Origin: Micromonospora_I sp040659735
GTDB lineage: Bacteria; Actinomycetota; Actinomycetes; Mycobacteriales; Micromonosporaceae
DNA: 64,000 nucleotides
NCBI RefSeq assembly: GCF_040659735.1
Contig: NZ_JBFANZ010000020.1
Location: 44,034 to 108,033 of the forward strand
Reading direction: 5' to 3'
The notes beneath the pieces are model-generated. The model did not search any database, was not told the origin of the DNA, and worked only from the letters and a program-made list of their open reading frames with translations. Each line of letters opens with the position of its first letter. Position 1 is the first letter of the stretch. A program made the translations under genes and the position numbers. This document shows, piece after piece, positions 40,027 to 49,300 of this stretch.

Positions 40027-41418
40027 ATGTCATCCACCACCCCTGACCTGCCACCGCGCTCCGCAGACGCCGAATCCGCAGGCGGCCGCCCCGAAGACGT
40101 CCCGGGCGCCGGCGACCAGCGCGCCCGCGCGCGGTCCGCCGGGGTGCCGCGGGTCTCCGCCGAGGCCGCGGATGCGGCCCCGACCACCCGCGACGCCCTC
40201 CGGGGCGCCGCCGTCGTCGCGCGTGCGCCCGCGCCGCGCCGCGGCGGCACCCGCCGCCCCGGCCGCCCGCCGCTGGCCGTCGCGGCGGGCGTCGCGGCCT
40301 GTTGGGCGGCGCTCGTCTCCTACCTGCCCGTCACGCTGGTGCTCTGGCTCGCGCAGATGGCCGAGGAAGGCGGCAGCCTGGGCGGAGCGGCCCGGATCGG
40401 GCTCGCCGGGTGGCTGCTGGGGCACGGCGTGCCGCTCGGCACCTCCGCCGGGCCGCTCGGCCTGCCCCCGCTGGCGCTGGGCGCGTTCGCCGCGTGGCGG
40501 GTCGCCCGCGCCGGGGTGCACGTCACCCGCGCCGTCGGGGCGCGGGAGACGGGATCGGCACCCCGGGCGCTCGCGGTCGCGGGCGCGGTGGGCGTCGGGT
40601 ACGCGATCGTCGGCGCGCTCGCCGCCATGTTCGCCGCCACCCCCACGACGACCGTTTCGCCGCTGCGCGCCGGGCTCACCCTCGCCGTCTTCGGCGCGCT
40701 CGCCGCGCTCGTCGGCGCGCTGCGTACCACCGGCGCGCTGTGGGTGCTGGCGCGCCGGATCGCGCCATCGCTGCGCCACGGGCTGCGCACCGGAGTGGTG
40801 GCCGCGCTGCTCGTGCTCGGCGCGGGAGCCGGCGTCGCCGGACTCGCGGTGGCGATGGGCGGTGGCGACGCCAGCGACATGATGGGGGCCTACCGGGCCG
40901 GGGCGTCCGGGCAGGCCGGCATCACCCTGATCAGCATCGCCTACGCGCCCAACGCCGCGATCTGGGCCGCGGCATACCTGCTCGGCCCCGGATTCGCGGT
41001 CGGCGCGGACACCACCGTCAAGACCACCGAGGTGACCCTCGGCGCGCTGCCCGCCGTACCCGTGCTCGCGGGTCTTCCGCACGGACCGGTCGGTGGGTTC
41101 GGCGCGGCGCTGCTCGCCGTGCCGGTCATCGCCGGGATGGCGGCCGGGTGGTTGCTCGGGCGGCGCCGGCTGCACGCGGCGCAGCGCGACGGGGTGCCGA
41201 TGCAGTGGGGTGGTCTGCTCTCGGCCGCCTCGATCAGCGGCCCCGTGGCGGGGGTCGTGCTCGGTCTCGCGGCGATTGTCTCCGGTGGACCGCTCGGGGG
41301 TGGCCGGCTGGCCGAGATCGGTCCCGTCGCGTGGCAGGTGGCGGCCGCCGCGACGCTGCTCGTCGCGCTCGGTGCCCTCATCGGCGCTGCGGCGACCCGG
41401 GCGTTCGCCGGCTCGTGA
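40027..41418 (+). CDS. perM: PerM-like membrane protein (DUF6350)
   Basis: 463 residues. A disordered N-terminus of about 75 residues precedes about ten hydrophobic segments. The gene position between sucCD and purNH is that of mycobacterial perM (Rv0955), a membrane protein needed for cell division stability and persistence. The identification rests on this synteny and membrane topology, not on a motif. No ribosome site precedes ATG 40027, so it may be leaderless. Confidence 0.75.
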   Translation: MSSTTPDLPPRSADAESAGGRPEDVPGAGDQRARARSAGVPRVSAEAADAAPTTRDALRGAAVVARAPAPRRGGTRRPGRPPLAVAAGVAACWAALVSYLPVTLVLWLAQMAEEGGSLGGAARIGLAGWLLGHGVPLGTSAGPLGLPPLALGAFAAWRVARAGVHVTRAVGARETGSAPRALAVAGAVGVGYAIVGALAAMFAATPTTTVSPLRAGLTLAVFGALAALVGALRTTGALWVLARRIAPSLRHGLRTGVVAALLVLGAGAGVAGLAVAMGGGDASDMMGAYRAGASGQAGITLISIAYAPNAAIWAAAYLLGPGFAVGADTTVKTTEVTLGALPAVPVLAGLPHGPVGGFGAALLAVPVIAGMAAGWLLGRRRLHAAQRDGVPMQWGGLLSAASISGPVAGVVLGLAAIVSGGPLGGGRLAEIGPVAWQVAAAATLLVALGALIGAAATRAFAGS

Positions 41419-41426
41419 GTGCCGCG

Positions 41427-41456
41427 CGGGGCGCCCCGGAAGCTCGGAGCGCCCCG
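41427..41456. terminator. Hairpin after perM
   Basis: CGGGGCGC (41427-41434) and GCGCCCCG (41449-41456), an 8-bp stem between convergent genes. Confidence 0.55.
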
Positions 41457-41538
41457 TACCGGTCGCGCATCGCGTCCAGTCGCCGTCGAGCGGCGTTGGC
41501 CGCGTTGAAGCTGACCGTCAGCAGGATTGCGGGGTCGG

Positions 41539-41829
41539 TCAGACCGAGGAGTTCCCCGCGAGCGAGCTGAGGCCGCCGAGCAGGCAGCAGAGGATGACCA
41601 CGCCGTACCAGGCCAGACCGATGATGAGCGCCAGCTTCGACCACTTCTTGGACTCGGCCGCCGCCGCCTGGGCTCCGGCGTAGTCGCCCTGCTGGATCAG
41701 CGGGTTGACCTTCGAGGCGTTGATGATGGCGGGGATCGCGAGCGGCCAGAACAGGAAGATCGCGACGATCGACATCGTCATGTTGTTGTCGATCTGCTGG
41801 GGCGGCTGCGAGGGGTACCCGGGCTGCAT
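41539..41829 (-). CDS. CD225/dispanin-like small membrane protein
   Basis: 96 residues. A short Pro/Gln leader (PGYPSQPPQQ) and two hydrophobic segments, MSIVAIFLFWPLAIPAI and LALIIGLAWYGVVILCCLLGGL, separated by the segment NASKVNPLIQQGDYAGAQAAA...SKKWSK, the typical pattern of bacterial CD225 proteins. Function unknown in bacteria. AGGAG lies 5 bases before ATG 41829. Divergent from purN. Confidence 0.87.
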   Translation of the reverse strand: MQPGYPSQPPQQIDNNMTMSIVAIFLFWPLAIPAIINASKVNPLIQQGDYAGAQAAAAESKKWSKLALIIGLAWYGVVILCCLLGGLSSLAGNSSV

Positions 41830-42067
41830 GGTTGCTCCTGTGGAGGTATTTGTCAGAGTTGGATGATCGTCGGGCAGCAATGCCCGAGCGACCGGCAGCG
41901 TACCTGGCCAGACCGCCTGTCGGCACCATCAAATAGCCGACATGCCGCAGCGGCGGAGTCGGCGGAAGCTTACGGACAATCGATGGGTGATCGGGGCGTC
42001 GCGCGCCGTGGCGGAACCGGCGTGGGGAGCCCGCCGACCACGCTGACCTGCCGGGTAGGGTGCTCGC

Positions 42068-42688
42068 GTGACTGTGCCCCCGCCGGCCGCCCGCATCGTC
42101 GTCCTCATTTCCGGCTCCGGGTCCAACCTGCAGGCGCTGCTCGACGCGTGTGCCGATCCGGCGTACGGCGCCCGGGTGGTCGCGGTCGGCGCGGACCGGG
42201 ACGGGGTCGCGGGGCTCGAGCGGGCCGCCGCCGCCGGCGTGCCGACCTTCGTCGACGCGGTGCGCTCCTACCCGGGGCGGGACGACTGGGACCGGGCCCT
42301 CGCCGCCCACGTCGCCGAACACGAGCCCGATCTGGTGATCTCCGCCGGCTTCCTCAAGCTGGTCGGGACGGAGTTCCTCGCGGCCTTCGGCGACCGTTAC
42401 GTCAACACCCACAACGCGCTGCTGCCCGCGTTCCCGGGCATCCACGGCCCGCGCGACGCCCTCGCATACGGCGTGAAGCTCGCCGGCGCCACCCTCTTCT
42501 TCGTCGATGCGGGCGTCGACACCGGCCCGATCATCGCTCAGGTCGCGGTGCCGGTGCTGCCGGACGACACCGAGGAGACGCTCACCGAGCGGATCAAGGA
42601 AGCCGAGCGGCAGCAGCTCGTCGAGTACGTGGGCCGCCTCGTGCGCGAGGGCTGGACCATCACGGGAAGAAAGGTCTCCATTCCATGA
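42068..42688 (+). CDS. purN: Phosphoribosylglycinamide formyltransferase
   Basis: 206 residues. Transfers formyl from 10-formyl-THF to GAR in purine synthesis. GSGSNLQALLDAC binds phosphate; the catalytic Asn and His are in NTHNALLPAFPG (the usual Pro after His is Asn here) and the catalytic Asp in DAGVDTGPII. TAGGGT lies 6 bases before the GTG, with no ribosome site, so leaderless. Its TGA overlaps the purH ATG. Confidence 0.95.
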   Translation: MTVPPPAARIVVLISGSGSNLQALLDACADPAYGARVVAVGADRDGVAGLERAAAAGVPTFVDAVRSYPGRDDWDRALAAHVAEHEPDLVISAGFLKLVGTEFLAAFGDRYVNTHNALLPAFPGIHGPRDALAYGVKLAGATLFFVDAGVDTGPIIAQVAVPVLPDDTEETLTERIKEAERQQLVEYVGRLVREGWTITGRKVSIP

Positions 42689-44253
42689 GTTCCCCGTTGG
42701 ACGACCGGCGGCCGGTGCGGCGCGCGTTGGTCAGCGTCTACGACAAGACCGGCCTCACCGAGTTGGCCCAGGCGCTGCACGCGGCCGACGTGGAGATCGT
42801 CTCCACCGGGTCGACGGCCGCCACGATCGAGGCGGCCGGCGTCCCGGTCACCCGTGTCGAGGACGTGACCGGCTTCCCGGAGTGCCTGGACGGCCGGGTG
42901 AAGACGCTGCACCCGAAGGTGCACGCCGGACTGCTGGCCGATCTGCGGCAGGCGTCCCACGCCGAGCAGCTCACCGAGCTCGGCATCGCCCCGTTCGACC
43001 TGCTCGTGTCCAATCTCTACCCCTTCCAGCAGACGGTCGCCTCCGGGGCCGACGTGGATGAGTGTGTGGAGCAGATCGACATCGGCGGACCGGCGATGGT
43101 GCGGGCAGCGGCGAAGAACCACGCCTCCGTCGCGGTGGTCACGTCGGTCTCCGCGTACCCGCTCATCTCCGAGGCCCTCGGCGGCGGCGGCTTCACCCTC
43201 GCGCAGCGGCGCACGCTCGCGGCGCGCGCCTTCGCCGACATCGCCGAGTACGACGTGGCGGTGGCGCAGTGGTGCGCGGCGGTGCTGGACCCGGCCGCCC
43301 CGGAGTGGCCGGAGTTCACCGGGATGGCGCTGCGCCGCGCGGCGGTGCTGCGCTACGGCGAGAACCCGCACCAGCAGGCGGCGCTCTACGTCGACCCGGC
43401 GGCCCCGCCCGGGCTGGCCCAGGCCGAGCAGTTGCACGGCAAGGAGATGTCCTACAACAACTACGTGGACGCGGACGCGGCCTGGCGGGCGGCGAACGAC
43501 TTCACCGAACCGGCCGTCGCGATCATCAAGCACGCCAACCCGTGTGGCCTCGCGGTCGGAGCGGACGTGGCGGAGGCGCACCGCAAGGCGCACGCCTGCG
43601 ACCCGGTCTCCGCATTCGGTGGGGTCATCGCCGTCAACGGCGAGGTTTCGGTCGAGCTGGCGAAGCAGGTGGCCGAGATCTTCACCGAGGTGGTGGTCGC
43701 CCCCTCCTATGCGGACGGTGCGGTCGAGGTGCTCGCGGCGAAGAAGAACATCCGGCTGCTCCTCGCCCCGGCCTGGGGGCCGTGGCCGGCGGAGTGGAAG
43801 CAGGTCAGCGGCGGGGTGCTGGTCCAGATGGCCGACCGGGTGGACGCCCCGGGCGACGACGTCGCGGGCTGGCGGCTCGTCTCCGGTGAGCCCGCCTCCC
43901 CGGAGACCCTGCGCGACCTGGCGTTCGCCTGGCGGGCGATCCGGTCGGTGAAGAGCAACGCGATCCTGCTCGCGGCCGACGAGGCCACCGTGGGCGTGGG
44001 AATGGGCCAGGTCAACCGGGTCGACGCCGCGCACCTGGCGGTGTCCCGGGCCGGCGGCGACCGCGCGCGCGGTGCGGTGGCCGCCTCGGACGCGTTCTTC
44101 CCGTTCCCGGATGGGCTGCAGGTGCTCATCGACGCCGGGGTCCGGGCGGTGGTGCAGCCGGGCGGTTCCGTGCGGGACGAGGAAGTCGTCGCCGCGGCCG
44201 CGGCGGCCGGCATCACGATGTACCTCACCGGCACCCGGCACTTCTTCCACTGA
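42685..44253 (+). CDS. purH: Bifunctional AICAR transformylase / IMP cyclohydrolase
   Basis: 522 residues; the last two steps to IMP. N-terminal MGS-like cyclohydrolase with SVYDKTGL, STGSTA and GRVKTLHPKVHAGLL; C-terminal transformylase with RYGENPHQQAALY, IKHANPCG and SDAFFPFPDG, ending TGTRHFFH. ATG 42685 overlaps the purN stop (ATGA). The same frame is open far upstream to 41527, but that part is antisense to other genes. Confidence 0.97.
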   Translation: MSSPLDDRRPVRRALVSVYDKTGLTELAQALHAADVEIVSTGSTAATIEAAGVPVTRVEDVTGFPECLDGRVKTLHPKVHAGLLADLRQASHAEQLTELGIAPFDLLVSNLYPFQQTVASGADVDECVEQIDIGGPAMVRAAAKNHASVAVVTSVSAYPLISEALGGGGFTLAQRRTLAARAFADIAEYDVAVAQWCAAVLDPAAPEWPEFTGMALRRAAVLRYGENPHQQAALYVDPAAPPGLAQAEQLHGKEMSYNNYVDADAAWRAANDFTEPAVAIIKHANPCGLAVGADVAEAHRKAHACDPVSAFGGVIAVNGEVSVELAKQVAEIFTEVVVAPSYADGAVEVLAAKKNIRLLLAPAWGPWPAEWKQVSGGVLVQMADRVDAPGDDVAGWRLVSGEPASPETLRDLAFAWRAIRSVKSNAILLAADEATVGVGMGQVNRVDAAHLAVSRAGGDRARGAVAASDAFFPFPDGLQVLIDAGVRAVVQPGGSVRDEEVVAAAAAAGITMYLTGTRHFFH

Positions 44254-44321
44254 CGCCACGTTCCACTGACGCCACGCCGCAGGTCGCGGTCCTTGTCGGT
44301 GTCCGGCCCCATAATCCCGGC

Positions 44322-45494
44322 ATGGACATGACGAAGCTGCGGGCGTGGTGGTGGCACCGGCAGGGGCTGGACGGCGCGCTCGGTGGCGCCACGCCGGCTG
44401 AGGTGCTCTCGCGCACGGGCTGGGCGCGGTCGGTCGGCGGAGTCAACCCCTACCTGACCCTGTTCGCGCGGGCCGGCGTCCACCGCGGCACGGTGGACGC
44501 GGCGGTCGAGGCGCTCGAGATCTACGAGCTGCCCTCCGCCCGTGGCTGCACGTACGTGCTTCCGGCCGAGCACTTCGCGCTCGGCCTGCAGCTGGGCAGG
44601 GGCGCTGCGGAGGTCCCGCTGCGGACCCTGGCCCGGCTCGGGGTGGAGCGTGCCGAGATCGAACGGCTCTGCGCCGACGTGGTGACGTTGCTCGACGGCC
44701 GGACGCTGGACCCGGCGAAACTGAAAGCCGAGCTGGGGGAGGCGGTGCGCACCCTCGGTGAGGAGGGGCGTAAGCGCGGGCAGGCCACGACGCTCCCCGC
44801 CGCGCTGGGGCTGCTGCAGGCCGCCGGCGAGATCCGGCGGGTGCCCAGCGGGGGCAGGCTCGACAACCAGCGGTACGCGTACACCCGGTGGAGCGTGCCC
44901 CCGACGGGGCTGGACGATGCGGCGGCCCGCGCCGAGTTGGCCCGCCTCTACTTCCACTGGACGGGGGCGGCGACGCTCGCGCACTTCCGATGGTTCAGCG
45001 CGTTCACGGTCGCGGCCGCGAAGGCCGCCGTGGCCGGGCTCGATCTGGTCGACCTCGGCGACGGGCTGCTCGCCCCCGCCGATCTCGCCGCGGAGTACGC
45101 CGCGTTCGCGCCGCCGCCCACGCCGCGTTACGCGTTGCTGGCCGGGATCGACGCGTTGCTGCTGCTGCGTCGGGATGTGCCGTCGCTGCTCGACGCGCCC
45201 GACGCGGAGTGCCCGATCCCGGGCGCCCCCGACCGGCGGATGGGCATGGTGCCCGACCTGCCGGACCATCCGATCGTCGACCGCGGCCGGGTGATCGGGC
45301 TCTGGCAGTACGACGTCGCCGCCGAAGAGGTGGTCTGGTGGCTCTTCGGGGGCGCTACGCCGGAGCGCGACCTTGCCGCGACCATCGCCCGCACCGGCGT
45401 CTACATCCGCGATGAGCTCGGTGACGCCCGTTCCTTCAGCCTCGACTCGCCGCAGTCCCGCGCGCCGCGCATCGCCGCGCTGCGGGCCGGCTGA
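44322..45494 (+). CDS. Winged-helix AlkZ-like (HTH_42) protein
   Basis: 390 residues of the PF06224 type: a series of winged-helix repeats with RTGWARSVGGVNPYLTLFARAG, RGCTYVLPAEHFAL, RLYFHWTGAATLAHFRWFS and the C-terminal LAGIDALLLLRRDV...VIGLWQYDVAAEEVVWWLF. Some relatives (AlkZ) are DNA glycosylases that remove crosslinks, with a QxQ or QxD active site; I do not see a clear equivalent here, so DNA repair is only suggested. CATAAT is 6 bases before the ATG: leaderless. Sits between purH and folD without evident link. Confidence 0.82.
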   Translation: MDMTKLRAWWWHRQGLDGALGGATPAEVLSRTGWARSVGGVNPYLTLFARAGVHRGTVDAAVEALEIYELPSARGCTYVLPAEHFALGLQLGRGAAEVPLRTLARLGVERAEIERLCADVVTLLDGRTLDPAKLKAELGEAVRTLGEEGRKRGQATTLPAALGLLQAAGEIRRVPSGGRLDNQRYAYTRWSVPPTGLDDAAARAELARLYFHWTGAATLAHFRWFSAFTVAAAKAAVAGLDLVDLGDGLLAPADLAAEYAAFAPPPTPRYALLAGIDALLLLRRDVPSLLDAPDAECPIPGAPDRRMGMVPDLPDHPIVDRGRVIGLWQYDVAAEEVVWWLFGGATPERDLAATIARTGVYIRDELGDARSFSLDSPQSRAPRIAALRAG

Positions 45495-45553
45495 GTTTCC
45501 CGGAGCGCGGACCGCCCGCACCGCCGACCCGCGCGCATGAGACGATCGGGGCC

Positions 45554-46414
45554 GTGACGGCGACTCTCCTGGATGGCAAGGCCGCCGCGGCGGCGATCAA
45601 GGACGACCTGCGTGCGCGGGTGAAGGCTCTCGCCGAGCGGGGCATTGTGCCGGGGCTCGGCACGGTGCTCGTCGGCGAGGATCCCGGCTCCCAGGCGTAC
45701 GTGAACGGCAAGCACCGCGACTGCGCCGAGGTGGGGATCGCCTCGATGCGGCGGGAGTTGCCCGCCGACGCGACGCAGGAGCAGGTCGACGCGGTGGTCG
45801 CCGAGCTCAACGCGGACCCCGCCTGCCACGGCTACATCGTGCAGTTGCCGCTGCCGCGGCAGATCGACACCCAGCGGGTGCTGGAGCTCATCGACCCCGA
45901 CAAGGACGCCGACGGCCTGCACCCGATCAACCTCGGTCGGCTGGTCCTCGGCTACGACGGGCCGCTGCCCTGCACGCCGCGCGGCATCGTCGAGCTGCTC
46001 CGCCGCCACGAGGTGCCGCTGCGCGGGGCCGAGGTCGCGGTGGTCGGTCGCGGCAACACCGTTGGGCGTCCCCTCGGCCTCCTGCTGACCCGCCGCAGCG
46101 AGAACGCCACGGTCACGCTCTGCCACACGGGCACGCTCGACCTGGGCACGCACACCCGTGCCGCGGACGTCGTCATCGTCGCGGCCGGGGTGCCGGGGCT
46201 GCTCACCGCCGATATGGTCAAGCCCGGCGCGGCAGTGGTCGATGTCGGCATCACGCGGATCGTCGGCGAGGACGGCAAGGGGCGCTACACCGGGGACGTC
46301 GCAGCCGAGGTCGCCGAGGTGGCCGGCGCGATCGCGCCGATGCCGGGCGGGGTCGGCCCGATGACCCGGGCGATGTTGTTGAGCAATGTGGTGGAACGCG
46401 CCGAACGCGGTTAG
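45554..46414 (+). CDS. folD: Methylenetetrahydrofolate dehydrogenase / cyclohydrolase
   Basis: 286 residues. Provides 10-formyl-THF for PurN and PurH just upstream. GSQAYVNGKHRDC has the catalytic Tyr and Lys; VQLPLP, DKDADGLHP, CTPRGIVELL and the NADP loop VVGRGNTVGRPL follow, ending with PMPGGVGPMTRAML. GACGAT is 7 bases before the GTG, so leaderless. The DUF3017 gene that often follows folD in Streptomyces is absent. Confidence 0.96.
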   Translation: MTATLLDGKAAAAAIKDDLRARVKALAERGIVPGLGTVLVGEDPGSQAYVNGKHRDCAEVGIASMRRELPADATQEQVDAVVAELNADPACHGYIVQLPLPRQIDTQRVLELIDPDKDADGLHPINLGRLVLGYDGPLPCTPRGIVELLRRHEVPLRGAEVAVVGRGNTVGRPLGLLLTRRSENATVTLCHTGTLDLGTHTRAADVVIVAAGVPGLLTADMVKPGAAVVDVGITRIVGEDGKGRYTGDVAAEVAEVAGAIAPMPGGVGPMTRAMLLSNVVERAERG

Positions 46415-46418
46415 ACAT

Positions 46419-46464
46419 GTCGGACGGTGAGCCGTCCGACGCGCGCAGGCCCTGACCGGGCCTG
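46419..46464 (+). terminator. Double hairpin after folD
   Basis: GTCGGACGG / CCGTCCGAC (46419-46440) followed by CAGGCCC / GGGCCTG (46446-46464). Confidence 0.75.
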
Positions 46465-46526
46465 CCGTTATCCGGCTGATACGGTCCGGGACGGAACCCG
46501 CCCCGGTATCAGGGAGTGAGACGACA

Positions 46527-47477
46527 ATGGGTAAGAAGGTCACCGTCGTAGGAGCCGGCTTCTACGGCTCGACGACCGCGCAGCGCCTGGCCGAGTACGA
46601 CGTCTTCGACACGGTCGTGCTCACTGACATCGTGGAGGGCAAGCCCGAGGGTCTGGCGCTGGATCTCAACCAGTCGCGGCCGGTCGAGGGCTTCGAGACC
46701 AAGGTCGTGGGCGCCACCACCGGCCCGAACGGCGAGGGGTACGAGGCCATCGAGGGCTCGGACGTCGTCATCATCACCGCGGGTCTGCCGCGGAAGCCGG
46801 GCATGAGCCGGATGGACCTGCTGGAGGTCAACGCCAAGATCGTGCGTGGCGTGGCGGAGAACGTCGCCAAGTACGCGCCGAACGCCGTCGTGATCGTGGT
46901 GTCCAACCCGCTCGACGAGATGACCGCGCTGGCCCAGCTCGCCACGCAGTTCCCGAAGAACCGGGTGCTCGGCCAGGCCGGCATGCTCGACACCGCCCGC
47001 TTCACCAACTTCGTCGCCGAGACGCTCGCCGTTCCGGTCTCGTCGGTGAAGACGCTCACGCTGGGCTCGCACGGCGACACGATGGTGCCGGTCCCGTCGC
47101 GCTCCACGGTCAACGGCAAGCCGCTCGCCGAGCTGCTGCCGGCCGACAAGATCGAGGAGTTGGTGGTCCGCACCCGCAACGGCGGCGCCGAGGTGGTCGC
47201 GCTGCTCAAGACGGGTTCGGCCTACTACGCCCCGTCCGCTGCCGCGGCGCGGATGGCGAAGGCGGTCGCCGAGGACAGCGGCGCGGTCATGCCGGTCTGC
47301 GCCTGGGTCGACGGCGAGTACGGCATCTCCGGCGTCTACCTCGGCGTCGAGGCCGAGCTCGGCGCGGAGGGCGTCCGGCGGATCGTCGAGACCGACCTGA
47401 CCGGGTCCGAGGTGGCCGCGCTCAAGGAGGCCGCCGAGGCGGTCCGCGCCAAGCAGGCGGACGTCGCGCACCTCTGA
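46527..47477 (+). CDS. mdh: Malate dehydrogenase (LDH-like type)
   Basis: 316 residues. NAD domain with VTVVGAGFYGSTTAQRLAE; the substrate arginine pair in AGLPRKPGMSRMDLL marks malate over lactate; VSNPLDEMT, GQAGMLDTARF and the catalytic His in GSHGDTMVP complete it. Oxidises malate to oxaloacetate in the TCA cycle. AGGGAG lies 8 bases before the ATG. Ends at a strong terminator. Confidence 0.95.
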   Translation: MGKKVTVVGAGFYGSTTAQRLAEYDVFDTVVLTDIVEGKPEGLALDLNQSRPVEGFETKVVGATTGPNGEGYEAIEGSDVVIITAGLPRKPGMSRMDLLEVNAKIVRGVAENVAKYAPNAVVIVVSNPLDEMTALAQLATQFPKNRVLGQAGMLDTARFTNFVAETLAVPVSSVKTLTLGSHGDTMVPVPSRSTVNGKPLAELLPADKIEELVVRTRNGGAEVVALLKTGSAYYAPSAAAARMAKAVAEDSGAVMPVCAWVDGEYGISGVYLGVEAELGAEGVRRIVETDLTGSEVAALKEAAEAVRAKQADVAHL

Positions 47478-47502
47478 CGGCCCGCACCACGACCGTGAAC
47501 CG

Positions 47503-47544
47503 CATGATCGCCGCTCGCCCCGCGAGCGGCGATCATGCTTTTTC
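47503..47544 (+). terminator. Terminator of mdh
   Basis: A perfect 16-bp stem (47503-47518 with 47524-47539, GCATGATCGCC...) followed by TTTTT at 47540-47544: the clearest classical terminator in the window. Confidence 0.95.
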
Positions 47545-47646
47545 CCGGGCCAGGTACGCGATCTTGCATGCGGCGTGCACGCCCGCCAACCGCCTGCCGT
47601 ACGCTCGTACTGCTTACGTACTTGTTTCCGAGAGGAGCGCCGGTCG

Positions 47647-48864
47647 ATGGCGAAGATCAAGGTAAATAACCCTGTCGTCGAGCTCGACGGCGACGAGATG
47701 ACGCGGATCATCTGGAAGCAGATCCGCGAGCAGCTGGTCCTGCCCTACCTCGACGTCGACCTGGAGTACTACGACCTGTCGATCCAATACCGCGACCAGA
47801 CCGACGACCAGGTCACGGTGGACGCGGCGAACGCCATCAAGCGTCACGGCGTGGGCGTCAAGTGCGCGACCATCACCCCGGACGAGGCCCGCGTCGAGGA
47901 GTTCGGCCTCAAGAAGATGTGGCGGTCGCCGAACGGCACCATCCGCAACATCCTCGGCGGCGTGGTCTTCCGCGAGCCGATCATCATGTCCAACGTGCCG
48001 CGCCTGGTGCCGGGCTGGACCAAGCCGATCATCATCGGCCGGCACGCGCACGGTGACCAGTACAAGGCCACTGACTTCGTGGTCCCGGGCCCGGGCACCG
48101 TGACCATCACGTACACCCCGGCCGACGGGGGCGCCCCGATGGAGATGGAGGTCGCCAACTTCCCCGGCGGCGGCGTCACCATGGGCATGTACAACTACGA
48201 CGAGTCGATCCGGGACTTCGCCCGCGCCTCGTTCCGGTACGGCCTGGACCGCAACTACCCGGTCTACCTGTCGACCAAGAACACCATCCTCAAGGCGTAC
48301 GACGGTCGGTTCAAGGACATCTTCGCCGAGGTGTTCGAGGCCGAGTTCGCCGAGGAGTTCAAGGCCGCCGGCATCACCTACGAGCACCGGCTGATCGACG
48401 ACATGGTCGCCGCCGCGCTCAAGTGGGAGGGTGGCTACGTCTGGGCCTGCAAGAACTACGACGGTGACGTGCAGTCCGACACCGTCGCGCAGGGCTTCGG
48501 CTCGCTCGGCCTGATGACCTCGGTGCTGCTCTCGCCGGACGGCCGCACCGTCGAGGCGGAGGCCGCCCACGGCACTGTCACCCGGCACTACCGGCAGTGG
48601 CAGAAGGGCGAGAAGACCTCGACCAACCCGATCGCGTCGATCTTCGCCTGGACCCGCGGCCTGGCCCACCGGGGCAAGCTGGACGGCACCCCGGCGGTCA
48701 CCGAGTTCGCCGAGACCCTGGAGCGGGTCTGCGTCGAGACCGTCGAGGGTGGTCAGATGACCAAGGACCTCGCGCTGCTGATCTCGCGGGACGCCCCGTG
48801 GCTGACCACGGACGAGTTCATGGCCGCGCTGGACGAGAACCTCGCCAAGAAGCTCTCGGCCTGA
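47647..48864 (+). CDS. icd: NADP-dependent isocitrate dehydrogenase
   Basis: 405 residues, the homodimeric (eukaryote-like, type II) form. VVELDGDEMTRIIW, the substrate loop KMWRSPNGTIRNILGG, GRHAHGDQYKATDF, KNTILKAYDGRFK, DDMVAAALKWEGGYVWACKNYDGDVQSD with metal Asp residues, and EAAHGTVTRHYR. Produces 2-oxoglutarate and NADPH. GAGGAG precedes ATG 47647; the longer open frame from 47575 overlaps the promoter zone. Confidence 0.97.
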   Translation: MAKIKVNNPVVELDGDEMTRIIWKQIREQLVLPYLDVDLEYYDLSIQYRDQTDDQVTVDAANAIKRHGVGVKCATITPDEARVEEFGLKKMWRSPNGTIRNILGGVVFREPIIMSNVPRLVPGWTKPIIIGRHAHGDQYKATDFVVPGPGTVTITYTPADGGAPMEMEVANFPGGGVTMGMYNYDESIRDFARASFRYGLDRNYPVYLSTKNTILKAYDGRFKDIFAEVFEAEFAEEFKAAGITYEHRLIDDMVAAALKWEGGYVWACKNYDGDVQSDTVAQGFGSLGLMTSVLLSPDGRTVEAEAAHGTVTRHYRQWQKGEKTSTNPIASIFAWTRGLAHRGKLDGTPAVTEFAETLERVCVETVEGGQMTKDLALLISRDAPWLTTDEFMAALDENLAKKLSA

Positions 48865-48878
48865 CCAACGCTGTTCGA

Positions 48879-48911
48879 CGAAGCCCGCCGGTCCCGTGCC
48901 GGCGGGCTTCG
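48879..48911. terminator. Terminator of icd
   Basis: CGAAGCCCGCCGG (48879-48891) and its complement (48899-48911) with a 7-base loop. Confidence 0.88.
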
Positions 48912-49300
48912 CCGTTTCCGCGACCGCAACGGTTCTTCGCGCGTACCGGCAAGGTCGACAAATTCTGACCGTCACCCCCCATCGGGGGGCATCGTTGACC
49001 AGGGTGAACGTGGTGCCAGCCACGTTCACAGGAGACCATCCCGGTCGCGGTCGCCCGGAGCCCAAGGCGCCGACCGGACGGTCTTCGGCTGCGGCAGCAG
49101 CCTGCCGTCCCTTCCCTGCGGGGGGCCCTGTCCCGGGCCCCCCGCGCCCCCCGCCGCCGGGACGACATCTCCAGCCGCGTGCCGCCGGGAGCGAGTAGCC
49201 GCAGCGCACCGCTGCCGTCCACCCGCGTCCCGGTTACGGGTAGGTGCGCGGTTGTCGCCGCTACCGCGGTGGCGACCGCGCACGACCCGCGGGAACGACC
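48912..49300. other. 389-bp region without convincing gene
   Basis: Open frames on both strands look random. Structure is dense: CCCCCC-ATC-GGGGGG at 48975-48989, GTGAACGTGG / CCACGTTCAC (49004-49029), and CGGGGGGCCC / GGGCCCCCCG (49119-49144), the last possibly a terminator. TTGACC precedes the second hairpin, and AGGAG (49030-49034) follows it without any ATG or GTG start at proper distance, as if a gene start had decayed. Confidence 0.5.
49119..49144. terminator. GC-rich 10-bp hairpin
   Basis: CGGGGGGCCC and GGGCCCCCCG with a 6-base loop, 157 bases past the end of the leftward glycosyltransferase remnant. Confidence 0.5.

Noticed and set aside
40941..41381. Minus-strand Ala/Pro/Ser-rich frames opposite perM
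   Set aside because: Mirror frames of a hydrophobic high-GC gene; no start signal or family features.
41527..42684. In-frame open extension upstream of purH
   Set aside because: It runs through the CD225 gene antisense and purN out of frame; purH has its own ATG overlapping the purN stop.
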